A stretch of DNA of 64,000 nucleotides. It comes from Opeltia flavorubescens. Its lineage: Eukaryota > Ascomycota > Lecanoromycetes > Teloschistales > Teloschistaceae. A model generated the notes under the pieces. The model worked only from the letters and a program-made list of their open reading frames with translations. It ran no database searches and was not told the origin of the DNA. Both the position numbers and the translations under genes were made by a program. Below, in pieces: positions 55,700-64,000 of this stretch; the first letter of the stretch is position 1, and each line of letters starts with the position of its first letter. The stretch lies in assembly GCA_000442125.1 (NCBI GenBank), contig KE546971.1, positions 498,583 through 562,582 of the forward strand. Direction: 5' to 3'.

Positions 55700-57182
55700 A
55701 TGTATAATCGAGATTATAGCTCAACTTCCCTGAGCTCATGCACAGCTCTTTCATGGGATCATGCTGCGGCAGCAGGCCTATTGATGCTTGGGATCATCGT
55801 AGGTGTTTTTGTCAGCAATGTGCTACAACCCAAAGCCAATATCGTGATTCCTTCTCCTCTAGAGGCAGTCTTGAGACTCTCAGCCGACGAGGTAGCCCAA
55901 CTCCCTTATCCACCAGATGCATTGCCTGGGATAAGAGACATAGCAAGCCCATATGGTAATTTGAGGGCCTATGAATGGGGGCCTGAAGATGGTAGGAAGG
56001 TGTTGATGGTCCATGGCATTAGCACTCCCTGCATAGCCCTGGGTGCATAGCTCAATCACTCTTGGGTTAATTATCATGCTGACATTTAAAAGCTGACATA
56101 GCTCATGGACTCGTGGAAAGTGGCTGCCGCGTGCTGCTTTTTGGTAAGTGACAACACTGTGTGACTGGCTGACCCAAGTCTTGATTGCTCTGTTATGCCT
56201 GACGTATACTCAGACCTGCCAGGTCGTGGTTACAGCTCAGCCCCCGCTCCTGTTCTCCATCCTCAGTCCTCGGCATTTTTCACCGCTGTTATTCTCATCG
56301 CGCTTGCTTCTTCTCCCATTGCCTGGGCCAGCCCCTCGTCCTTTTCCATCCTGGGATACTCCCTTGGAGGTGGAATAGCAGTCAACTTCGTCGCGTCATT
56401 TCCCAACCTTGTCTCGTCTGTCATTCTTCTTGCTCCTTCAGGCCTTATTCGTCCTCATCATTTTGGTTGGCAAAGTAGGCTCTTGTATTCAGACAATTTC
56501 TTACCCAATTGGATCATCGAGCGCTTGGTGATTAGGAAAATGAGAAATGCAGAAAGCACAGATCCGGACAATTCGGGCAGTGCAGTAGAGGAGAAGCTCC
56601 CTAATGCTGAGAGAAACGAAACATCATCGTGTAGTAAGCGGAGATTCAACATTACGAAAGTTGTGGTATGTCGATATGTCGAGTTCCCAATGCATGACAA
56701 AGAAGCGTAGGGTATTAGTAGCGATTCATTGCACAGAGCTATTTGACATGATTGGTCGCTGTTTCTTCCCTTCATACTCGCTCGGCTTTTCTAATACTGA
56801 CAAGATCGACACATAGGATTGGCAGATGCAAAATCATTCAGGTGCAATAAAATCGATTATCTCGAGCATTCGGCATGCCCCAATCAGTGGACAGCATGCT
56901 CATTGGACAAACATGTTCAATGCGCTCAAAAAACGAGACGCAGGGTCTCGAGAACACAGTGCTAGCTCTTGCCACAGTATCCAAATCATCTGTGGGGAAA
57001 GTGATCCTATCATTGTCGCAGAGGAATTGAAAACGGATGCAGTAACAGTACTTGGAGGACCAGAAAATCTAGTATTTGAGATAGTAGATGCGGGTCATGA
57101 CTTCCCATTCACAGAGAGCAATCAAGTAGTCGACAAGATCTTGAAGTGCTGGAATTTTCCTAAGAGGGAAAGTTCAAGGTAA
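55700..57182 (+). CDS. Membrane-anchored alpha/beta hydrolase
   Basis: Exons 55700-56042, 56102-56143, 56214-56665 and 56817-57182, with introns of 59, 70 and 151 nt, give 400 residues. An N-terminal transmembrane segment (AAGLLMLGIIVGVFVSNVL) precedes a hydrolase fold: LRAYEWGPEDGRKVLMVHGI (oxyanion His-Gly), LLFDLPGRGYSSAP, the nucleophile elbow LGYSLGGG, the acid in CGESDPIIV and the His in DAGHDFPF. The order matches lipase/epoxide-hydrolase-type esterases. The last intron is long and could hide a small extra exon. Facing the P450 gene, it may act on a related lipid or secondary-metabolite substrate, but that is inference. Confidence 0.85.
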
Positions 57183-57418
57183 GATATCGATGCTTGGCCT
57201 GTCATGTCGAACACTAGCAGTCCGATCGCGACTGCCACGAAAGTTGCAAGAGGGAACGGTTCAGCATTGGCCAAATAGCAGCAATATCTACGATCGATCA
57301 CTGTCCTCTCATCTATTCCCAATAAGCTTCACATTCTTCAGCATTGTCATTTCAGCATAGTTTACGCTTCAGCTCGCACCCACTTTGCTCTGGAAGCAAC
57401 ACCTCCGTCTGGCTGTAC

Positions 57419-58627
57419 ATGGCAAGAGATTTTTCAGATAGCCACCCAGAATTTGATTATCTGATCAACTCTCCCACGCCTTTGCATTCACCAGATACAG
57501 ATTATTTTCTGGCTATGCCTCAGCTTCAACATCCAGTCCCTACACGACAAACTCGAGATTGGCGGCCTCTGCCAGGTGTGGAGCGTGGCACTACCATACC
57601 GCCGGACCTCTCGGTTCCTGATCCTCCAACGCCTCGATCACCAAACTTGGAAAACGATACTCCTACCCCAGCAGAACGGACTCCAGGATCTTGGAGAACG
57701 CGGAGGCGGACCGGCGAGTATGTCGAGCGAGGACCAGTGCCTAAATTACGACTCAATAGGCCTGATAGCATAATGTCTACGTCTCCAGAAATACAAGCGT
57801 CCCCAGAAGCAGAGCCAGCGTCATTTGCAGGACCTAGCAGGCGATATGATCTTGAACCGTTTCCAGACCTTGCACTTGAGAGGCATCATTCAAGCAATCG
57901 TAATTCATCAGCTGAATGTGAAGAGGTATCCCTTTTGCAGTCCGTACGAGTTGATCCGCTACCACTTCCGCCTACAGCAAAGGTTGCTACACACCACAAC
58001 CAACTGGACGGTACGTCGGAAGAGCTCGAGCCAAGTCGTCCACTTCGGTCGCTAGGATCGTGTGAGAAGCTACGAGGAAGCTTGAGGAAAATTCCAGCAC
58101 AGCTAATAGATCTTTTCACTAAGGACAAGTGGAGTAAGGACGAAGGCCATGGTGAAGCTTCTGAAGTGGGCTTGAACTCGTCGACTCGGGGACAGGAAAG
58201 GGCAACGTGGTTGTCCAGACGCACTAAATGTTTCAGAACATACAATGCACGTAAGAGAAAATCAGCACTGTGTAAAGCTAGGGAGCGCTCAGCAAGGAGC
58301 TCGTTACAGTACTTGTTCTCGAGCTCTGCTGCATCTCGAGTCGAGAATCCTTTCGACAAACCTGCAGCTCAGCAAGATTTTGTTGCACCTGTGGATGAAG
58401 ATACAAATTCTCCAACTGAGCCAGATTTCGCAGAGCAGGACGAGGCGATAGAGAGAAGATGGATTGAGACACAACCGGAACAGACATCATCGGATGATGC
58501 GACGGTGACTGGGCATATGCTCGACGGTTCCGCTGATCAGGAGGACAGTACCCAAGCAGTTCATGGCAGTGGTTCTTCCTCCTTACGAAAAGCGTACTCG
58601 AATTGGAGAAGAGTATTCATGAAGTGA
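57419..58627 (+). CDS. Orphan, largely disordered protein
   Basis: A single frame of 402 residues from the first true ATG at 57419 (the frame is open further 5' without an ATG). The composition is rich in Pro, Ser, Glu and Arg, e.g. DPPTPRSPNLENDTPTPAER and basic RTRRRTGEY, with a short more ordered stretch CEKLRGSLRKIPAQLIDLFT and basic RTYNARKRKSALCKARERSA. No known domain, signal peptide or membrane helix. Several S/T-P sites suggest phosphorylation. Function unknown. Confidence 0.6.
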   Translation: MARDFSDSHPEFDYLINSPTPLHSPDTDYFLAMPQLQHPVPTRQTRDWRPLPGVERGTTIPPDLSVPDPPTPRSPNLENDTPTPAERTPGSWRTRRRTGEYVERGPVPKLRLNRPDSIMSTSPEIQASPEAEPASFAGPSRRYDLEPFPDLALERHHSSNRNSSAECEEVSLLQSVRVDPLPLPPTAKVATHHNQLDGTSEELEPSRPLRSLGSCEKLRGSLRKIPAQLIDLFTKDKWSKDEGHGEASEVGLNSSTRGQERATWLSRRTKCFRTYNARKRKSALCKARERSARSSLQYLFSSSAASRVENPFDKPAAQQDFVAPVDEDTNSPTEPDFAEQDEAIERRWIETQPEQTSSDDATVTGHMLDGSADQEDSTQAVHGSGSSSLRKAYSNWRRVFMK

Positions 58628-59260
58628 TATGGTGGGTCAGGTATAACGTGAATTCTTTTACTGGTCGGCTGTAAGAATCACTTTTTTCGCGGGTCTTGTG
58701 GGCACAGTACATAATCACGCTCTTTTGGGTTTCGTCTTCTTGGTACGTTCGGTTAGGACCGGGACTTGTGTACCTCCGTCTATGCTTTCTCAGTCATTAT
58801 TTTCTGTCCTCCAGAGTAAATAGGGTAGTGCAGTTTCTACACAGTGAGCTGTTTTGAACGTTTCAGTCTACTATGTACAGACCTGTCGTTGAGCCTGTTT
58901 CCGGTATGTATGTACTTCGGTGAAACAATGGATGGCCGAGACCGTGTCCACCATTGCGGCGTTAGCAATGGCAAATACCTGAAACCGGCGAAAAGCACTG
59001 CTCACTTTCTGGCCATGACATGCACCTATTGCGGAATTGATTTTTAGATCCAAGGATCGTTACCAGAAAGGGAAGTCCAGTCGAGGCGTGTCAAAAATGG
59101 TGCGCAGAATCTGACCGCTGTGCCACGCGAATGACGCCACATCTACAAGATCGCCGGCCAAATGGTCAATGTTGACGATGAATTGTCGAAGCATAGCTAT
59201 CTTTCCTTCACCCACTTTATGTGCTTTGCCCCATCGACGTATTTAGCGCCTATCATTGCA
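58628..59260. other. Intergenic region
   Basis: 633 bp between tandem plus-strand genes; promoter of the rhodopsin-like gene. No other feature supported. Confidence 0.4.
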
Positions 59261-60664
59261 ATGGACATACCTACTTGCGGACTTGATGCCGGAGTGCTAC
59301 AAGACCCTGAGATGCCCGATACTTTTCAAACCTCACCTCCCACGAGATTTACACCTAAAAGGTACCTCGTACTGTCTTTTCGACGTCAACTTGCGTGAGA
59401 CACCATGGAAGTAGCGCAGCCGCGCATTACTGAGCTTGGCTTCAAGGTCAGTCAATGCTTCTCCTCAAGGCATACAATACCGTCCTGACACAGGACAGAC
59501 GACCATTGGCCTTTTTTTGGGAATTGCACTTTCTCTAGCTGCTGGCCGCACCTACATTCGCATTGTCCAGACCCGCAAAATCACTGTTGACGATGGCTTC
59601 TTTTACCTAGCCGTTGCAGCGCTCATAGCTGGCACGACGACCTGCTATGTAGACATTCCTTACCTCTACGTTCAGCAGAATGTCGATCCGAAAACAACGG
59701 TCATCACGCCAGCGTTCATCAACCTGTTAATTCACAGCTTGAAGATTCAAGCGGCGACTGATGTACTCTTGTCTACGACTCTGTTCGCCGTTAAACTCTC
59801 CTTTCTGTTCTTTTTTCACGGCTTGTTAAGGAGATTACGGAGCTTGACGATTTGGTGGTGGTGTATTTTGGTGATTATGGTGCCGTTTGCCGTTGTGTTC
59901 ATGTCTTTCATCTTTATCGTGTGTCCGTACTTCGATGAAAGGGTACTCGGTAGGCTGCTCCCTGCTTCATATGTCCATCAGTGGGTTGTCACTAGTATAC
60001 ATCCGCTGAAATATTCCTTCCTAGTCAAATGCTCGACACCATCTGCTATGACGAAGCAGAATAACATCCTCAGAGCTTCGGCCTTCATGGACATTTTCAC
60101 TGATGTCTTACGTGAGTCCTTCAATTACAAGATTCGTCACTTTTTTGGCTAAGCCAGTGGACAGTAATCACTATACCCGTCTCTCTTCTCTGGCGGGTCC
60201 GCATCTCCCTCCGCCGCAAACTCCTTCTGGGCTTCATCCTCTCCCTCAGCATCTTCACAATGATCGTCTCCATTGTCCGCATCGCTGGCGCAGACCTGGC
60301 CAACGGTCTAGTAGACTCCATTTGGGTGAACTTCTGGTTACAGATCGAAGCCACAGTCGCGGTCATGATTGTTTCGATTACAGCATATCGATCGCTTTTC
60401 GTCGCGGATAAGACGTCAAATGGTAGATCCCCGAAGCAATACACCTCGATTGAGACCATCAAGAAACGTATTCAGTGGAAGAGGAGAGATAAGGGGAAGG
60501 CGGTGCAACTGCCCACGTTGCAGGTTCCAGATCCGGCGATGACGGGGATGAGGAGTGTGATTAGGAGAGCGGATGGAGGTTTTGGAGATAGGAGCAGTGG
60601 GGAGGAAGGGTTGATGGAAGTGGATAGTAGGAGAGGTTTGGTAGGAGAGAAGCTGGAAGTTTAA
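59261..60664 (+). CDS. Fungal rhodopsin-domain seven-helix membrane protein
   Basis: Exons 59261-59361, 59447-59949, 60025-60111 and 60165-60664, with introns of 85, 75 and 53 nt, give 396 residues. About seven hydrophobic helices are seen, with RPDTGQTTIGLFLGIALSLA, AGRTYIRIVQTRKITVDDGF, FAVKLSFLFFFHGLLRRL, CSTPSAMTKQNNILRASAFM then DIFTDVL, and IPVSLLWRVRISLRRKL. These are hallmarks of the fungal integral-membrane 'rhodopsin domain' family related to Pth11-type putative receptors. There is no CFEM domain. The cytosolic C-terminus is basic, then Gly/Arg-rich. The first exon is inferred from frame and fit. The 75-nt intron has no stop and is in frame, so retention is possible. Confidence 0.8.
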
Positions 60665-61150
60665 ATGAATTACTTGACGAACACTGTCGACAGCGATGAA
60701 CACACATGGAGGGTGTTTGGTGTTAGAGGCGACTGGATCTATCAACACACCCAGGGATGGTAACAAGGTACCGATGTGATCTCAAAAGGATTGCATGGAT
60801 ATCGATACACCGATTCATATACAAGTCTGCTCGAAGTGGAAGGCGTAAGGACTACTCGAATATCTATCAGTCAATTATCATGGCTTTGCAATGGTGTTCC
60901 AAGACATTTGCTGTCACACCTTGTCTGCATGTGCCCTGTTTCTTGAGAAATGGTATGAAAAGCTCCGAGGCTCCTACTTTATCTTATCGATTGCACATGA
61001 AGAGTCTTGGCGGACGTCATCACAAATGTTACCTTCCGTTGCTGGTGTTGATGCTTCCCCTCATCCTTTACTACCATCCTCCCCAACCTTCCTCACCAGC
61101 AAGTCGAGATCCTACGTTCTATCGGCAGCGCCTCGTATACAGCTTTCACA
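60665..61150. other. Intergenic region
   Basis: 486 bp upstream of the aldehyde dehydrogenase gene. It includes short plus-strand open frames with no coding signature; promoter expected. Confidence 0.4.
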
Positions 61151-62801
61151 ATGTCCTCAGACCTGTCAGTTGAGCTAACCGCCCCTAATGGACGGAAATA
61201 CACTCAACCAACTGGTCTCTTCATCAATAATGAATTCGTCAAGTCAAAATCCGGGGAAAAGATCACTAGTATAAATCCAACCGATGAAAAGGAGATTGCC
61301 TCTGTGTATGCAGCTGGACCGGATGATGTCGATGATGCAGTCGCTGCTGCTAGGAAAGCGTTCAAGACCTGGCGCGATGTGACGCCTACCGAGAAGGGAG
61401 CATTGATGGCGAAGCTTGCCGATTTAGGTACAGTTTTCATCTCTTCGCATGCCACTTTTGCCCATGCGCTCCAGTAATTTCACTCCCCTTCCCCCAGTGA
61501 TCTCCTTCGCAATCAAATCATCTACTTCTTTACCCCCCAAAACGCAGTTGACTAACCATTCTCTCCCCCATCCAGTCGACCAAAATCGCGAAGTCCTTGC
61601 CACAATAGAAACCTGGGACAATGGCAAACCCTATACCGTCTCGCTATCCGAAGATCTCGCCGAAGTCTCCGGTTGCCTCCGCTACTACGCTGGTTACGCC
61701 GACAAACTCCACGGCCAAGTCATCGACACCGGCCCCGCAAAACTCGCCTACACCCTCCGCCAACCCCTCGGCGTCTGCGCCCAGATCATCCCATGGAATT
61801 ATCCTCTCGCGATGGCGGCATGGAAACTCGGCCCTGCGCTCGCGTGCGGAAATACCATTGTGCTGAAAGCAGCTGAGCAGACACCCTTGAGTATCTTGGT
61901 CCTGGGCACTCTAGTCAAAGAAGCGGGATTTCCACCAGGAGTCGTGAATTTCATCAATGGACTTGGAAAGGTGGCGGGGGAGGCATTGGCCGGGCACTTG
62001 GACGTTGACAAGATCGCCTTCACCGGATCCACAGCAACAGGTCGACAGATCATGAAGACCGCCGCCGTCAATCTAAAGAACATCACCTTGGAGACTGGAG
62101 GTAAGAGCCCCCTTCTCGTCTTCGATGATGCCGAACTCGATCAAGCGGTTAAATGGGCACACATCGGTATCATGAGCAACCAAGGACAAATCTGCACCGC
62201 GACAAGCCGCGTACTCGTACAAGAGGGTATCTACGACCGCTTTGTGGAAATGTTTAAAGAGACGATCAAGACGACGAGTGTAGTCGGTGACCCATTCAAG
62301 GAGGATACATTCCAAGGCCCACAAGTCACAAAAGCGCAATTCGACCGCGTGATGGGATACATCGAGTCCGGGAAGAGTGAAGGCGCGACACTAGTCGCTG
62401 GCGGGAAAGCATACAAAGATGTTGGCGGGAAGGGGTTTTTCGTCGAACCTACCGTCTTCACTGGAGTGAAAGATAGCATGAAAATCTACCGCGAAGAGGT
62501 CTTCGGACCGTTTGTCGTGGTCGTGAGTTTCAAGACGGAGGAAGAAGCGGTGCAGAAGGCGAATGATACTACCTACGGCTTAGGCAGTGCGGTGTTCACG
62601 AAGGACATTGTCAAGGCGCATCGTGTGGCGAGGGATATCGAAGCGGGTATGGTGTGGGTGAATAGCAGCAATGACTCTGATTTCCGCATTCCGTTTGGGG
62701 GGGTCAAGCAGAGTGGTATTGGACGGGAGTTGGGCGAGGCTGGATTGGCGTCTTATACGAATGCGAAGGCGGTGCATGTGAATATGGGGACGAGGCTTTG
62801 A
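61151..62801 (+). CDS. NAD(P)-dependent aldehyde dehydrogenase
   Basis: Exons 61151-61427 and 61576-62801 (148-nt intron) give 500 residues. Splicing restores KLADLVDQNREVLATIETWD. The Rossmann and catalytic motifs are present: CAQIIPWNYPLAMAAWKLGP, AFTGSTATGRQI, the catalytic Glu in LETGGKSP, the catalytic Cys in NQGQICTATSR, EVFGPFVVVVSF and FGGVKQSGIGRELGEAGL. Length is typical of the cytosolic class 1/2 fungal ALDH that oxidises acetaldehyde or other aldehydes to acids. No mitochondrial presequence is apparent. Substrate range cannot be read from sequence. Confidence 0.95.
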
Positions 62802-63084
62802 GTGAAGTTGAGTGGGCAAATGCAGAGATGAGGATGTACGATAGGTGAGATCATGATATGGTTGAATGACGGACGAATAGGAGGTTAGCGATCGAATCAG
62901 TTCTAGGGAATTGATATTAAGAAAGTCAAACAGGATGACATGAACTGATCAAATCAAACTATGATTAGTCTATGGAATTGAATTGCTTGAAAAGCTCGAA
63001 TACTCGTCCAGAGGTCAAAACGATGATCGATGCCTAATGCTCCTACAAATCCTTGAGGATTCTTCTTATATACTATTTTGATTT

Positions 63085-63450
63085 TAGCTGCTTCGTCTGT
63101 ACAATAACCTCAGTCGGTCAAGCATGATCCATGACACCTGGCGTTTCGTCTGTAAAATAACATCCGTCGGTCGGGCAATAGTTGAAGCTCTGACTCTTTC
63201 ATCCGTGCAAACACTCCGTCGGCCAGATATGACCCTTGATGCCTAGCTCTTCGTCTGTACAATCGTATCCGTCGGTCGGGCATATACTCGACGCCTTAGC
63301 TCGTTCATATTTTTGGAAACATCTGTCGGTCGGGCATGATATTTGCCTGATTCTTTTCATCTTCTGTGCCAAATACTCTGTCGGCCAGGCATGATCCTTG
63401 ATGCCTAGCTCTTCATACGTCCAAGACCTTCCGTCGGTCGGACCCAGAAA
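63085..63450. repeat. ~53-bp minisatellite, seven degenerate units
   Basis: The core GTCGG recurs at 63113, 63166, 63218, 63271, 63325, 63380 and 63433, i.e. every 52-55 bp, within a longer consensus such as CCGTCGGTCGGGCATGAT preceded by TTCGTCTGTACAA. Units at 63218 and 63380 share the variant GTCGGCC and the following GATGCCTAGCTCTTC, hinting at a trimeric higher-order period of about 160 bp. Confidence 0.85.
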
Positions 63451-64000
63451 TCATCCTTAAAAGTCGTGATGATATAATTTACTGCAAGAATGACGTTGTC
63501 TCACCTGTGCTCATGCAGGGTTACACAGAAGTTGGAAACCCCAAGGATGATGATAAATATGCTAGCGTCAGACAAGGACAATTAGTTGAGCCGCTGCGGA
63601 CCGTCGCAAATATCTATTGCATGATGCGTATGGTGAAAGTCGTGCTTTGGGAAAAAGTCCACGGAATAAGGTTTCGTCGTATCGAAATCTCCTAGGCCGC
63701 GGGATGTTGCGCCGCTGCGCGCCGTAGGCCCGTCGGCGCTTCATTGTCTTTCGGAAGTCTCTCCTACGATGACTCTTATAATCCTGGTCAAACTTTATTT
63801 GAACCGGGTTCTCACGTTCAAAGATGCTCCACGTTGAAGTAAGCCGGTGGCTAGGGCGCGCCGTTGCTCCGCCGACTAGAAGCACGTAAGACGACACTGT
63901 GGAGCCGCATCTTCCGGAAACATCTGTCAGGTCATGTCAGATTCATGATCTCACTCGCGAACTTGCTTCTCGCTCGGATCCTTGGGCCGTAGAAGACGAG
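63451..64000. other. Unassigned right end of window
   Basis: The last 550 bp contain short open frames on both strands and a GC-rich stretch around 63690-63740. No gene, repeat or RNA is supported; it may be the flank of a gene outside the window. Confidence 0.35.

Noticed and set aside
53312-62801. A biosynthetic gene cluster built around the P450
   Set aside because: No core synthase, transporter or pathway-specific regulator is present; the neighbours (aldehyde dehydrogenase, rhodopsin-like protein, disordered orphan) do not form a coherent pathway.

Overview
This window looks like a chromosome segment of a filamentous ascomycete (Pezizomycotina; the class cannot be fixed from sequence alone). 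The genes are eukaryotic, separated by 0.2-1.5 kb, and broken by short GT-AG introns, mostly 43-94 nt with CTRAY-like branch points. The content is typically fungal: a con-13-like secreted protein, a YAT-type amino acid permease, a fungal rhodopsin-type seven-helix protein, Cet1-type RNA triphosphatase, a probable Atg28, and a cytochrome b5/acyl-CoA dehydrogenase fusion. I see no rRNA, intact tRNA, CRISPR array, retroelement or virus-like element. There is one 115-base assembly gap (27014-27128) and two single N calls (30700, 42226).

Left part (1-24 kb): the 3' end of a BRCT protein, a HYPK-like NatA cofactor, class II DAHP synthase, the con-13-like secreted protein, the permease, an AlkB-family dioxygenase, an unrecognised small protein with a SUMO-interaction-like N-terminus and a duplicated CxxC motif, an alpha/beta hydrolase, probable Atg28, a WDR68/DCAF7-type WD40 protein divergent from phosphopantetheine adenylyltransferase (CAB4), an F-box-like protein and a small cupin.

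Middle (24-45 kb): the cytochrome b5/acyl-CoA dehydrogenase, MPDU1-type PQ-loop protein, Mediator subunit MED8, proteasome subunit RPN2 divergent from capping-enzyme subunit CET1, an orphan with an apparent fungal helical N-terminal domain, a very small secreted protein with mirror-symmetric cysteines, ribosome-biogenesis WD40 protein JIP5 divergent from trimethyllysine dioxygenase (carnitine synthesis), a secreted orphan, and a 157-bp MITE with a 5-bp target duplication.

Right part (45-64 kb): an eight-exon gene for a ~1,333-residue protein with several atypical zinc-binding modules and a basic C-terminus, a subtilisin-like peptidase with altered catalytic motifs, a cytochrome P450 divergent from a membrane-anchored alpha/beta hydrolase, a disordered orphan, the rhodopsin-like protein, an aldehyde dehydrogenase, and a ~53-bp minisatellite.

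Most genes are unrelated housekeeping loci rather than a cluster. Possible functional groupings are TMLD (carnitine supply) with the acyl-CoA dehydrogenase, and the P450/hydrolase divergent pair. The items I would look at first are the multi-zinc-module protein, the SIM plus CxxC-repeat protein, and a repeated compositional pattern in which coding strands switch abruptly from C-rich to G-rich part-way through the gene. All exon structures are my reading of frame, splice sites and expected protein continuity; none is backed by transcript data.
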